Assembly (NCBI GenBank): GCA_007922305.1
Contig: ML677344.1
Location: forward strand, 2,094,368 to 2,158,367
Length of the DNA: 64,000 nt
Direction of reading: 5' to 3'
From: Dermatemys mawii
Lineage: Eukaryota > Chordata > Testudines > Dermatemydidae
This document shows, in pieces, positions 12,701 to 27,500 of the stretch (positions are counted from its first letter, which is position 1; the number at the start of each line of letters is the position of its first letter). The notes beneath the pieces were generated by a model. It had not been told where the DNA came from, did no database searches, and saw nothing but the letters and a program-made list of their open reading frames with translations. Both the position numbers and the translations under genes were made by a program.

Positions 12701-15700
12701 AGGCTGTTTGCACCGCTGACCTCGCGTGACCTCTCCCACGCCAGGGCTGACCTCGGAGGGGATCTACAGGAAGAGTGGCCAGAACTCCAAGACCACCGGC
12801 CTGCTGGAGATGCTCCGGAAGGACGCGCGCAGGGTCCGGCTCAAGGAAGGGGAGCACCAGGTGGATGATGTCGCCAACACGCTGAAGAGGTTCTTCCGAG
12901 ACCTCGGGGACGGGCTCTTCACCAAGGAGTTCTGCCAGGACTGGCTGAAGGCAGCAGGTAGGGGGCACTGCCGTCCTCTCCTGGCAGAGCCTCGAGGGGA
13001 GGTGTAAGGACAGGAGCTGAGGCGAGGGGACCCAGGAGTCCCATCTAGCCTTAGAGTTCGTCAATGGATGAGTCCGACACAAGGGGGTGGAGTTGCAGGG
13101 AGAGGGTTGGTAGCTGGGTGCCCGGCAGTGGGAGGATAATGGGGATTCATATGACGATTGATTAGTGCAGGATTAGGCACGTCTGCTGCGGGTGATTGAG
13201 CCCCGTCTCTGGAGCGTAGTTATCTCAGGTTGGTAGGAGATGTCTCAGCCCTCGCTCCAGCACCGCACAGTGGGATGCGATGCTGGGGTCTAGTCTGAGA
13301 GTGCCTGAGAACAGCTCCGAGCCAGGTTCTTTCCTGGCTGATTTCGCCCGGAGAGCTGGCGTCGAGCAGGTGGGTTAGACCCGCAGCTGAACTGCGGCAG
13401 GCGACTGCCACCTGCTGGCTCCTCCGTGGCCCCGTCAGGCTGGGAAGCAGCATCTGGGCGGCAGATGTTTTGTTTGGAGAACTATGGGCAGGTTGAGGCC
13501 TCTGGATCCGGGGTTGGTATTGGCTGGGCGCAGACAGGAAGGGAGATCTGGCGCCTATGCTGACTCGGGGTGGAACACGGCCCAGGAGCCAGGTCCCGCT
13601 GCGGTGGGAAGATCCAAGTCTGCCTGTGGGGCGGGGCTGAGGGGAGACGGGGGAGCAGGGCTGGACTGAGAGGCAGGCGGGTCCCGGATCTCCAGCCTCG
13701 CTGGGGCGGGGCGTGTTTCTCCTCTGGATGGGTTGGTGGCAGGTCAAAGGGATGAGGCGACACAGAAAGGATGCCGGGCCGTTCACCCTTTACCAGCTGA
13801 GATCCAAGCTGGGAGCTCAGCTGTGTCACTCTCCCCGCGTCCTCCCACTTCCCTTGGGTCCTGACCGGTAGCCTCCTCCCCTAAGCCCACCCACGCCGCC
13901 ACCGGGCGGCTCCGCTCACTCTGTGCTCTGCTTCCTTCCCTGCCAGCCATTGAAGACGAGGAGGAGAAGACCGGCCAGTACCGCCGGCTCCTAAACAGCC
14001 TCCCCGTGGTGAACAGAGCCACTGTCAAAGCGCTGATCAACCACCTGTACCGGTAAGAGGGAGTGGCACGGCCAAGCCCAGCTGTGCAGCTCCACTCTGG
14101 GCCTGGTGGAGGCCGGTGCACTCCTGCGGGTGCCAGTGCTGTGTGCCCTGTCCTGCCCCCTGGGCATGCAAGGCCTGGCGTCCACCCAGCCGGAGAGTCA
14201 CTCACCAGGGTTCCCTGCTAAGGAAAGAGGCGCTGGGTTTACTTGCTGGTTTGGGACGCAGCAAGATACAGGAAGTTCCCTCTCTAACAGGCTGTGGAGG
14301 GTTAAAGCCAGGGATTCAGGAGACCTGGGCTTAATCCCCTGCTCTGCCACCAACCTCCTGTGTGACCCCAAGCATGTTATTAGTGAACTTCCGCACAGGG
14401 AAGGTTGTGAGACCCTCCTATAAAGGAGGCTCCAGATCTGCTCAGTGTTCTTAGGATGAAGGCCAGACTCAGGATCAGAGTGTTTGTCTTTCCCAGAGTT
14501 CCTGGGACAGGTTCTTCTGCCTCCCCTTCAAAGAGCCAGGCATCTTTTATGGCTAATGGGTCCCACCGGCCATGTCTGTGTAGCCGTTTATATTGTTTAA
14601 TGTTAATTATACTCTTGTGGGTTCAACCCTGGCCACTACAGCCTCACGTTCAACAGAGGTGTCGCTGTTTGTTCTGGACCTAGAGCCCACCGGAACACAT
14701 GGAACCACAGGAAGGAACACAGACGATCACAAGAGCATCTAACTTTTGGCAGTTTTATTAAAGTTATCAGCAAAGTTCCAAATGTCACAGCGTTTACAGT
14801 TCTTAATGATAAGGAACTGCAGACATGCTCACATCCTCCTAGATGGAGTTAGAGTCAGTTGGCCTCTTCATGGACTGATCATCAGTAGGGGCAGGGTTCC
14901 TGGTGGAGATTTTCTGTGGGAAGCTGAATTTTCCTGCTCAGATCACTCTCTTTTGCACTGTGACTCTGTCTATACCTACACTCTGTGCATGTACCTGGAA
15001 GTATCGTCCCTCTCTTTCTTACTGGTCTGTGTCCCCGAGAAACACAAGAGACCCTGATAGGCTGTACATTGATGTCCCACCTTTATTTTGTGGTTAAACA
15101 CACGTGTTGGAGACAATATTTGCTGTTACAGCATTTGATGATTTGCATTTAATTTTCTGGCTAAACTCTCACAATATGACCAGCTAGTACCTCTTTTCCC
15201 ATCATCTTTTGTGTTATTTCTCGGTCATTGACTCATGTCAGCATTTCTTGTCTCCAGGGCCTAAAATAGCTGAGCTAAAATCTTCAGGCCTCCAGCCTAC
15301 AAGTTTTTGCATTTCAGCTTGTCTGACTTACGTCTAGTACATGGTTCCTCTAAATACTGATCAGTCTTGTACTTCTATAGTCCTACAAATGAACCCTAAT
15401 GAACATACAATGAATATATGAGATACAAGATGTTGAGTGATCATAACATCACACAGTAGGTGGATAATAAACTATAATCATTGGCTGCGTCTGGCTGGAT
15501 CTGTCAGGAAACCCAGCTCCCCTCAGACCAGCTGGAGAGAGAGGAATTCCTGTCCACCTGCTCCTCGGTAGTTCTGTTCCCAGGCGCCCACCAGCCCTGC
15601 CGGAAGCCAGAGCAGCCCATCAAACCCCATCCTCTGTGAGCAGCATCTGGCTCCTTTGACCCGACAGCGTCCCTGAACCATTGACCCACCCGCTGGGGGT

Positions 15701-18700
15701 TTGCCCTAGATCAGAGATGGAGCAGGGTGGGCCTGGCCGAGAGGATCCCCACTACTAGAAAGCCGAGCCTGGGTCCAGACCTGATAAGGTGTTTAGGTGC
15801 CCAAATCCCACTGATTTCAGTACCTTGTAGGATCTGGGCCTAGAGAACTATACACAGCAACCCATGGAGGGTCCCCCCAGAAACGGAAACCCTCACTGTC
15901 ATGGCGAGGCCTGAGAGGGCCATTGGGGCAGGGCGGGGACAAGGTACAAGGAGATGGGAGCGTGACTCCTCTTTCGCTCTGCGCCAGGCAGAGGGAAGCC
16001 GCTGGAGCTCCAGGAGGAGCTGTCCTTAATGCGCTGGCTTTCCGCAGGGTCCAGTACTTCTCCGACATGAACCAGATGAACACACACAACCTGGCTATCG
16101 TCTTTGGGCCGACGCTCTTCCAGACCGACGGGAAGGACTACAAGGCGGGGCGCGTGGTAGAGGATCTCATCAGCCGCTATGTGGTCATATTTAGCGTACG
16201 TAGCGTTCAGAGGCGCCGCTCCCCGAAGCTTCTCCCTCAGTGGACCAAAGGCTTCCAAGCCCAGAGCCTTCCCCACGTACGCCCGGCTCACGGGCATCTA
16301 TAGAAAATATTGCCTTCTTCGCCCAGCTAGAATGAGCATTTGCACTGTTGTCCACTGTAACTGGGCCTCTGTCTATTCAAGCTCTTCTGTGGAGCCGAGT
16401 GGTCTGGTGTCCGTAACACTAGACAGCGAATCAGGAGACCTGGCTTCTGCCGCCAGCTCTGCTACCTTGGGCAAGCGACTGCCCCTCCCTGTGCCTCAGT
16501 TTCCCCATCTGATAGATGACACTAACCTCCTTTGTGAAGTGCTTTGAGATCCACAGATGTTAAGAGCTCAGCATGGTTACTGTTATTATGGCCCTTTGCG
16601 CCCACTGTCTTACCCTGGGAGCTTCCTTTGTCGTCTTTCTGATCTCCAGCCTCTTCCCACCCGCTGCTCAGCACTTGGCTCTGGGCATATGATTCTCAGC
16701 CACGCAATAGCCACCAGGTCCTATAAAGCAGCCTCTGCAGATAAAGCCATTGGGAGAAGGGTGACTTTGGAGAGGACTGGCTGGATTTGGGGGGTCCGTG
16801 ATGGGAGGGTGGCTGGGTCTGAGCCAGGCTGGAGAAGTCCAGTTTGCTCGGCGGCAAGTGGAGGGTGGGATTGTGTCTCCCAGATGAGGGAGAGACACAG
16901 ACGACCCAGAGGGGCCAGCTGTGCTGCTGTCAGGAGGTGTGAATGCAGCACATACGGACATACCTGAGCTAGCAGGAGTAACAATAGCTGTGGAGCCATG
17001 ATGGCCTGGGCTAGACACTCCATCTCGGAGTGGGTGGGGAAAAGTACGGGAAGCCCTATAGGGAGTTCAACACCCTTCGGCAGAGGGGCTTTAGTACCTT
17101 TCTTTGGCCAGTGGAGCTGGGCAGGTGGGTGACTCCAGACCAGCTCAGTGACAGGCAGGGGGCCAAGGACTGATGGGGGAGGCCCAGGGCTGGGCCCCAT
17201 GTGAAGCTGTCCATCTGGCCTTTCTGCTGCCGGGCCGCGGAGGGTCCCATCGCTCTGGTCTTCTCTCCCCTTGGCAGGTGGATGAACAAGAGATGAGGAA
17301 ACAGCAGGACGAGATCACGGCCATCATCAAGATGCGGATAGCCGGCTCGTCCAGTGGAACCCAGGTAGCCGGCCCGTCCGCCCGCTGGTGGAGGAGGAGC
17401 AGGTCTCACCTGCCCCCGCTCACTTGGTTCTCCTCGGAGATCCCCTCGGAAACTAAGATCTCAGGAGCTCCGAAGGGGCCAGGCAGACACAGTCACTTTC
17501 CTCCAGCAGCTCACCCGGGAGGTCGCTCTCCGCTTTAGACGTCTGACTGTTGGAGCTGCTTCCAGTTGTGACACCCACGGTTTCATGGCACTGGGTGTGC
17601 TGGGGCTGCCCATCCGCCCTCCCAAGAACAAATCCCCCTTTTTTTCTATCCCAGAATCCTCGGCGGGAGAAGGGGGCGGTTTGTTAGGTCCCAGCTAGTT
17701 CACTCCACTTCCTGTCACCCTTTGGGAGCTGAAATATAAAACATTTTTTCAGCCATTTCCCCCTCCCATTCAGTAGCCCCTGGCTCGTCCTCAGCGTCCC
17801 TGGATAGAACACCGCCGTACCGCCGCAGAGCCAGCGGGAAACGCTCCCTGTTCCTGCGGATGGTGTCTCGCCGCTCCGGTCACTGCTGCTGCTCACCAGC
17901 AGGGGGCGCTCAGGCAGACGCCATCTATTCTGGTGGGGCCATGGCAAAACTCATTGCTGTGCTGACTTGCTTGAGAATAGGGGATGGAAACAGGGTCAGC
18001 TGCCTGCTGAGCTGTGGCCTGATTAAATCACATGGCCTACTGATCACATGACTTTCCTTTTGCCCACCGGTGGAGTTAAGTGTGTCACAGGTAGGATTTG
18101 GGACCCTTCTCCCCTTAAAGGGCCAGCCATCCTGTGACGGGGGTGGATGTTATTCAGTGAATAACGTAGGGCATTGAGGGGGATCTCTGCACCCAGATGA
18201 ACTCTGGGGTGTGGCAGGCCAGGCCGGGAGGGGATTCACACTCACCGGTAAAAGCCTCTTTCTCGTTTCCTTCCAGCAAGCCGGGGACTTCATCTGCACG
18301 GTGTATCTGGAGGAGAAGAAGACGGAAGCGGAGCAGCACATCAGGGTGAGGCGAGGGCAGGGGTGGTGGGAAGGGGAGGAGGTCCTTGCCGCGCGTGCCT
18401 CGGACAGGCCTGTGCGGAGTCTCCGCCAGAAGCCGTGTCGTGCGCTGGGTGCCCCGAGGAAGGGGAAGCTGGAGGGGCACACTGGAGGGATACACTCCCA
18501 TCACTCTGATCCAAAGGGCTGCGGCTACGCGGTGCCGCTTGGGGGAGAGTCAGGGTAGCGCCGATGCTCCAGACCCAGCGTGAGATGGGGCAGCCGATTG
18601 CATCCTGGCTGCCCTCTGAGCCCCAGTGCTGGGCTTGCCCTGACAGGCGAGCGGGGGGCTTCCACCTGCACCCCAGGGTGCATCCGACTCTTAGCACAGG

Positions 18701-21503
18701 GCATCAGGGGAGTCTAAGCCAGAGGAGCCTGCTGGGGAAGCTGGGCACATGCCAGCGTGGAGCCGTGCAGAGTGGATTTTCAATCTGGTCCCTTCAACAG
18801 CAGAACTAGAGCCTCCCTCTGAGTGCCCTGACAGACGGCACAGTCCAAGCAAACCGCCTCTGAGGGCCGGCCACTAGCCAGAGAAGGCACACAAAGGTCC
18901 GTGGCTCCTGATCAGAAGGGCTGGTACCCCACTGAATGTTCGGGCCTGCACTGAGGGGTGGGGGGATCTACAGACATCACCGGCCATGATGATGCAGACA
19001 TGAGAGAGGCTTCTTTCTTCCTCATCTCAGATCCCAGCCACCATGACGGCAGAAGAGCTGACCTTCGAGATCCTGGACCGGAGGAAAATCGTCATGAAGG
19101 AGAAGGAGTACTGGAGCTGCTTCGAAGTGAATGAGAGGGAGGAAGCAGGTCGGTGTCCGGGTGGGAGAGAGGGTTACTCCGAGAATGGTAACCTTCCAGG
19201 TGTAGAGAGGGCGGGGCGTTGGATCCGAGAGCCGGATGGACAAGCTGTCATCGCTCCGGCGAGCAGATGAGAGCAGGGCGTCAGGAGAGTTGTGGCTCTG
19301 ACACTGTGACCTCAGACGTCACTTAGATCGAACAGGAAGGCAAGCGCAGAGCACTTAGTTTAGGAAGGAAAAATCAAATGCACAGCTGCAAAGTGGGGAA
19401 TCACTGGCCGGGCGGTCGTAGGTCGTAGGCCAGGATCTGGGGGTCAGAATAGATCACAAATTGAACACGAGTCAATGATGTAATGCCGGGGTGGAAAAGG
19501 CTAATATCATTCTGGGGTGTATTAACAGGAGCGTTGTTGTTAAGACATGGGAGGTAAATGTCCTGCTCTACCCGGCACCGGTGAGGCCTCAGCTGGAGAG
19601 CTGTGTCCAGTTCTGGGGGCCACACTTTACGATGGATATGGACAAACGAGAGAGTTCAGGGGAGAGCAACAACCCTGATCAAAGGTTTAGAAAACCTGAG
19701 CGGAGGAAAGGTTTAAAAACGGGGCATGTTTAACCTTGAGAAAAGAAGATGGAGGCGGGATATGATAAGTCTTCAAATACGTGAAGGGCTATTATACAGA
19801 GGACAATGATCAGTTGTTCTCCATCCCTACTGAAGGTAATACAGAAGGAATGGGCTTGATCTGCAGCCAGGAAGATTTAGGTTAGATAGTAGCAAAGCCT
19901 TTCTAACTCTCAGGGGAGTGAGGCTCAACACTAGAGAGCTTGTGGAAGTTTTAAGGGAGGCTGTGGAATCTCCGTCACTGGAGGGGTTTAAGATCATGGC
20001 TACAGTGGGGGTAAGCCGGATGGGGGCATTAATACACCTGTTCCTCCTTCCCCGTGCAGAGCGGCCCTTGCACTACTCTGAGAAAGTCCTGCCTATCTTG
20101 CACAGCCTGGGGACGGACAGCTACCTGGTGGTGAAGAAGCAGCTGTCTATGGAGAACATGCTCATCTATCTAGGTAGGTGACTGCAGGGGAGTGTCAGAG
20201 ATGGACCCCAGTGTAAACGGGATCCAGGCCGCTCAGGGTTCTCGCGCTTCCTAGTCTTCGTTGTCCGAAAGGGAGAGCGAGAGACACATGCCGTGTGGGA
20301 GGTGCAGTGTTCTTCAGGGCAGCTTGCACTAGCCTCCAGACTTGGAGCCCTGGAATTGCATGAGTAGAATCCTGCATCCAGAGGATCCTGAGTCTCTCTA
20401 AGCCAGGGGTGGCAAACTACAGCCTAGGGTTGGGGTTAGGGTTAGGCTGGATCTGGCCTGTGAGACATTTTAAGCTGGTCTGTGAACTCCCGCTAGGGAT
20501 TGGGGTCTGGGGCTTGCCCCACTCCAGCCGGGGCACTGGGTTGGGGGCCAGAGCACGTAGCTCCAAGAAGCCGCAGCATGGCCCCACTTCAGCTCCTACG
20601 CGCTCCAACAGCCCCCTCGGGTGCTCCAATTGGAGCTGCAGGGGAGGTGCCTGCGGGTTGGGCGGCGTGCAGAGCCTCCTGGCCGCGCCTTTGCATAGGG
20701 GTTGGAGAAGGGACATGCCACTGCTTCCAGGAGCCGCTTGAGGTACGCGCCGCTTGGATCCTGCACCCCTGATCCTCTCCCCACACCCCACTCCCCTGCC
20801 CCAGTCCTGATCCCCCTCTCCCTCTCCAAACCCTTTAATCCCAGCCCAGAGCACCCTCCTGCACCCCAAACCTCTCATCTCAGCTCCACCCAGAGCCCGC
20901 ACCTCCAGCCGGGACCTGCACCCCTTCCCACACCCCTGCCCCAGCACTTCCATTTTCCGAACCCCTCAGTCCCAGCCCAGAGCACCCTTCTACACCCCAA
21001 ACTCCTCATCCCCAGCTCCACTCCAGAGCCCACACCCCGAACCAGAGCCCTCACTCCCTCCACACCCCAACCCCAATTCTGTGAGCGTTCATGGCCTGCC
21101 ATACAATTTGTATTCCCCAACATGGCCCTCAGGCCAAAAAGTTCGCCCACCCCTAGTCTAGGCCTTTGCTCATCCCAGGGTTCTGCGCTCTTCCTTTGTC
21201 AGTACTGGGTTGTGTTAGGGGGCCAAACCCACTGCTGGGAAGAGTGCTGCAACTCTGACGGGAAGCCCGTTTAGTATCAAGCCCTGCCCTGGTCAGTGTC
21301 TGCACAGATCCTGTGCCAGGTCTCTGCCCAGCTGGGGCGGTGGGGCTCGCTCCCGCAGCCCTGCCCCCTGGAACAAGGAGTGGCAAAGGTGGCCTGACCC
21401 CTCAGCTTCCATTGGTGGTTCCTCAAAGAGGAGACTCCTTTGCAGAGAGCACCTGGAACACAAGGGAGCAGGGAGAGAAACCTTCAGAGGGAGGCCTGCA
21501 GAG

Positions 21504-21542
<39 letters not shown>

Positions 21543-24500
21543 CCACGCCTTCCCTTTCCACGCAACTGTGGGACCAGCGGGGATCCCTTGTCTCACCCCA
21601 CGGCCCAGTGCATTGTCTGCCAGCTACAGGCAGGGTGGGAATCACCCTCTGGGTTGCGGCCAGGGGTTTAACCCCGCGCGGTCCGGCTCTGACAGCTCTG
21701 TGCCCCCTCCCCAGCCAGCCGCGTGGGCGACAGCAAGCACGGTATGATGAAGTTCCGGGAGGAGAGGAACCTGCTGGGACTGGGGCTGAGCACGGGCTTC
21801 CACGACCGCTACTTCATCCTGAACCACAGCTGCCTGCGGCTCTACAAGGAAGTGCGGGTGAGCTCCCTGCGGTGCCACAATCCTCTCCCTGGCCCACCTC
21901 CTTTCCCATGTGCTCCCTACTGACCAAAGCCGACCTGAGCGAGCGTCCTGTGTTCTGGCTCCACTTCCCCTGTCATCGACTCTTTGCCTCTCCTTACCGC
22001 TAGCTGTAAGATCTCGCTCGTGGGGCTGCGGGGGTTTCCTCGGGGCGACGCTGTGGTCGGCGGCGCTCGACCGCAGGCGTTTCAGCTGGTTTCATTTCCA
22101 GCGTACGCGGGCGAGGTGTTCCCGGCAGCGATAGGGACGTATCAATGCCGCGGCGTGCAAGGCACTGGTGAGACCTCATCTGGAATCCCGCGTGCCGTTC
22201 TGGTCACCCGTGGTCGAGAGAGGGGAATTTAGACGGGAACAGCTGCAGGGAAGAGCTGTGAGGATGATCAGAGGAGTGGAGGGCCTGTCTTAGGGGAGGC
22301 GACTGGAAGGGCTTCCCTGGTTTAACCTAGCAAAATGCAGGCGGAGCGGGGATCAGATTGCTCTGTAAATATACCAGGGAGGGAGAAGAGCTATTGAAAT
22401 TAAAGGATAATGTTGGCACAGGAACAAATGGGGATGAACTGGACATGAGTAAATGTAGTCTGGAGGTGAGAAGACGGTTTCTGACTCTCCGAGGAGGGAG
22501 GTTTTGGAACTGTCGCCCTGTAGGAGCAGTGGGGTCAACAACCCAGCTAGTTTTGTTAAACTTGTTAAATTTACGACCAGGATTATATGACAGAGTTGCC
22601 TGTGATAGCTGGGACAGGACTCAGTGACCCAGGAGGTCATACCAATCCTGTGTTCCTATACAGCAAACTGCCTACTGTGTGTGTGCACTACTTCCCTCTA
22701 CTGGATGGAATCAGAGTTGCTTCACTGTGTGTCATGGGTCCTCTACTGCTTGCAGCTAATGGGGAGTCTCCTTTGGTTTAAGTGGAAAGAGCCTGTGCTT
22801 TCGGGTTCATTATAACACATTGGAGCCTTATTTACTTCTCATTCTCAAGTCCCTTTTATAGAAGCAGAGATGAAATGAAGAGTAAGCATCTGTTTACACT
22901 GTGGGCGGGGGGAAAACTTTTTGGCCCGAGGGCCACATCGGGTTTCCGAAATTATATGGAGGGCTGGTTAGGGAGGGTTGTGCCTCCCTGAACAGCCAGG
23001 CCTGGCCCGGCCCCCGCCCCCGACAGCTCCCCCAGGACTCCTGCCCCATCCACCCCTCCCTGTCTCCTGACCATCCCCGGACCTCCCGCCCTGTGCCACC
23101 TCATCGAACTCCTCCTCTCACTCCTGACAACCCCCTGGGACCCCTGCCCCATCCAACCACCCCTTCTTCCTGACCGCCCCCAGAACCACTGCCCTTAACT
23201 GCTCCCCTGGGTACTCCTGCCCCCATTCAATGCCCCTGTTCCCTGCCCTCTGACTGCCCTGACCCCTATCCATACCCCCACCCCCTGACTACTCTCCCGA
23301 ACTACCCTAACTTCTATCCAACCCCCGTCCCCCGCCCTCTTACCACGCTGCCTGGAGCACCGGTGGCTGGCCGCACTATCGCTGCGCCTCCCAGAGCACC
23401 AGGACAGGCAGCCGTGCCACCCAGTGGGAGCCAGCCACGCCACACGCAGCACAGAGCACCGGGTCAGGCTGCGGCTCTGCAGCTGTGCTGCCTAGAAAGA
23501 GCTCACCTCCATGCCACCCAGAGCATTGTGCCGGTGGCACAGGGAGCTGTGGCTGTGAGGGAGGGGGAACAGCAGGGGAGGGGCCGAGGCTAGCTTCCCG
23601 GGCCAGGAGCTCAAGGGCCAGGCAGGATGGTCCTGCGGGCCGGATGTGGCCCATGGGCCGTTGTTTGCCCTCCTCTATCTTACACTATGCAGTTTCTGTG
23701 AAGATGGCACCAAACTCTGTTATAATGATAACCATGTTGTCAAACTGTGTTAACAGTCCTGTAAGGCCCGGGGACTGTGACCCGTTACCGTAGCAGGGCT
23801 ACACTAGTACTTCACATTGGTATACAGCTTTTCACATGTTGCAGTCCGAGCACTGTGATCCCCATTTTAAAGATGGGAAAACCGAGGCACAGAACGATGA
23901 CATGACTTGTCCAAAGCCACACCATGGCTCCTTGGAAGAATCAGGATTGGAACCCAGGTGTCCTGACACCCAGCTCTTGGCTCACTCAGCTCCCTGCTTA
24001 CAACACAGTTTGGTCCTGCCCTTTTAGTCTCTGGGCCTTCCTGCTCCAAATATCACACACTTTGTGGCCAAGTGCCCCAGTCACCGTGCCCTACTGCACA
24101 GATCCTTTCAGCTTCTGTGCCCTGCTCCATGGGAAGCGAGTCGCAGATCCACATTGGCTTTACAAGCCTCCCGTTTTGTGGCAATGGTGGGGTCGAATAG
24201 GGGGTTACCCAGAGGATGGCACTCCCCCCACCCCAAAAAAAACCCAAAAACCCACACACCTCTCCCCACTCTGTAGCTGATCCTCTGTGTCTGGTTTAAC
24301 CCCGATCCTTTATTAAACAGAGCTTGAAGCAGCGGATGCCTGCTGTGGAAAACGTGAGTAGAGAAGTGTGCCATGTGTCAGCTGATCGGCATGATCTGTG
24401 GGTTTTGATTTGCTCTTTTGCCTTACAAGGTTGCCCTGGGTCAAACCCAAATCCGGTCACTAAACACATTCAAGGCGCGTTTGTGTGAGGCACATGGTTT

Positions 24501-27500
24501 TCCTTATCCGAGAAAAATGGATTCATACCATCACAAAGGGAAATCATGGGAACAAAATACACAGCAGTATTGTATAACAATGGTACAAAACAATAGATCT
24601 TCCCGTAGAATACCAGTGTTTATATTATGGTGTGAACCAGCCCCCACTGTGTTCAGTGGTCTCTTGTAAGCGATGGAAATGTCTTGACTGCTGTGTGTGG
24701 ACATTCCCGCCCACCATGCGCACACCCCTCTGCCCTCAGAGCTGTGTTCCTGAAGACACCTGACATGCACTGTAACTAGCGGGTGTAATGAGAGAGTTCA
24801 GGCGTGTGTTGCCGGCGAGGGAAGTTACACCAGCAACATTAGGGAACAGGCAAAGACAATGGGCTCCGTGAAAATCCCCAAAGCAACAGACCCTGTGAAA
24901 GCAGGGTGACTTATTGCCAAAATGAAATCATGTCTCATCTTCCCACGGTCAGAGCCAAAGTCAGGCTGATGCTGGTCCAGGCATCTACCCTAGGGCAGGA
25001 TTCAGCCTGACCCTGTTACCAATGGCCTTTTCCCAAGTTTGCTTCAAGTCCCCTGTATCTCTGTTACCATGGTATCTGAGCACCTCACAACACCCCTGGG
25101 AGGCAGGGCAGGGCTGTTATCCCCACTTATACAGGGGTGAAACTGAGGCACAGAGGCTAAATGACTTGCCCAAGGTCACACAGGAAGTTTGACCGTTGTG
25201 GGCACGATTTTGGATCCCTCATATGTACAGGGGTGGTTGAAATACACCGGACCCTGACTAGAACGCAGGGTTCGGCATCCATGCGTGGTACCGCGTTAAC
25301 GCGGGGACTGCGTTACCATGGATCCCAATTAATGTAATTAAATTTGGGATCCATGACCGCGACTGTGCTATACGCAAATTCGCACTATAGCGATGCGGGT
25401 TACGGCGAGGGGCCGGTGTATTAAAGTGCCTGTTCCCCTCAGTAATTCTTGGGCTTCCTAGACTGCAAACACTTTTGTAATCCACCCTCAGCGCTCATTT
25501 GGCCATCAGGAAAAAGGCATTGTTCCCAAGGTTAACGAGGGAGTCTAATTGTCCTGCTGAGGAGTCCATCTGGCCGCGGTGCAGTTCTGCGATCACAGAT
25601 GTTCCCAGGCAGGAGGATGTGAAAGGATGATGAAAAGGAGTTAGTTTTCCACCGCTTGCCCGTCCCAGGGCGGGAGAGACTGAAGGACAGCGGATAACTG
25701 TAGAACCGTAGTAATTATGGGTAAAACAAGTCGACTATTAGGTCATTCAGGGCATTTCCCATCAAGCGCAGGAATGTTCCCCACACTGTGTCCTTCGGGG
25801 CTTTGTCCAGTCCCGTGACAATGTCCCATGTGATGAGGCTTCCCCCCATTCCCTTGGGGAAGCTATTCTGCCGTTGAGCAGACCTTGCCAGTGAGCTTCA
25901 GGGGGACTCTGGCATTCAGAGGATGGTTCTGTCCCATCATTCCTAGTTCCACACACACACATCAGCCAAAGCAATTCCTCTCCCTCGATCGGATGCTCGT
26001 AGGCACTGCTACGTGACGGTTCAATGCGGATCTTTCCTGCGTGTAATCGGCATTGCCAACGCCACACCATGACCCAGGAGCGCTTTTGTAAGTGGCTCAG
26101 TGTGAGATCAAGGAGTGTGTAATTTCAATTCGCCTTTTCTGTGTGTGCCACCTGCCTGAGACTTGACTGTGTAAACGGCTCCTTTGGGGTCTTGTACATG
26201 TGAATATAATCGGCTATATTCATATGGGGGCTAAGCAGGACCAGCCTGGAGACTGAATTGTATAACTCAGAACCAGCCCTAGTAAATCGGAACCATGGGC
26301 CCCGGCTGCCAAGTGCTGGATGGTTTGAGAGCCCAGAGATCAGGTTTGGGAGTTTGGTTTGGGCCATTGGAAGGAGGGAGCCAGTGACAAAATTCAGATC
26401 CGAACCCCACCTTCCCCAGAGCGCTGGGTGGAACAAAAGCGGACATCGGTATATGTGCATGCCACACAGGTAGCGTACGTTGTATCGCTGCCCTCCTGGG
26501 ACTCGCGACATGAGCTGACGTGAAAGTGGCTCTTTCGTAGGTAACACGGATGGAACATACCATTCCACGCCTGGAACGTGGTCCCGCCTTCTGCAGAGGA
26601 AGATCTCGGATTTTGGTTTGAGCCGTTCCAGGCTGGGATGTCTAGGTCTCCATCCAGGCTCATTGTGGGCTGGTTTGAACCAGGGCCAGATGTGCAGGAG
26701 GGCTGGCCCGGAGGCGAAGGCAGTAACCCCGTTAGCACGGAGCGAGGAGGGCCGGCTGGCAGAGGGAGGCCGATTCCGTGGATTGCGTTTGGATTCTGGG
26801 GTGTAGCTGGGGCCCTCCTCCAGCAGCCAGGGTCACGTATCCGTTCCACCTGGGCCTCTCACCCCTGCTCCTTCCTCTCCCGCCTGGGAAAACCCGCCTT
26901 GTGCGGCTCTCACCTGCGTCCTCCGCCCGTCTCTCCTCAGCCTGCGTCCTTAGAGACGGTTACATGGCAACAGGATCTTTGTGGAGTTCAGCTCCATTTG
27001 CTGCCGCTGCCCGGGCCGCACTGAGGCCCTCGCCGGCTATTGGACGTCACGGTCCGTCAGGGCTGTTTGATGTCACAGACAGGTTGGGAGTGGGCGGCGG
27101 GCGCAGCTGGGCCCGTTCTGTTTGCATGCACATAGCCCCAGCATTAAACACAGCTCTGTGCCTGCGCTCGTGGGACCCCAGCTCCTAACTGCACTGGGAT
27201 ACCAGCCCCGATCCCAGCTTCATGGGGCCCAGGCTGAGCAGCAGTGCACGTTCAGTGGCTTGCGGGGCAGTGTGAACAAGACTCTAATGCGGGTCAGCCC
27301 CCGCCCCCACCAAACCGGCAGTAGACGTTGCATACGCACATCTGAGGACAGGATTTGGCTCAAGCAAAGTGTGTGAGTGGCAGGGCTCCAATCTTACTCT
27401 CTGCACAAGACACCCCCCCACACTTCCTCCCATTCCTTCCTGGCAATCACCTTTACATTCCAGAACCACCAAACATAAGGGGCTGCCTCCTGTTCTTTCC

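Noticed and set aside
20432..20445. Interstitial telomere repeat
   Set aside because: Only about two ttaggg units, inside a hAT element.
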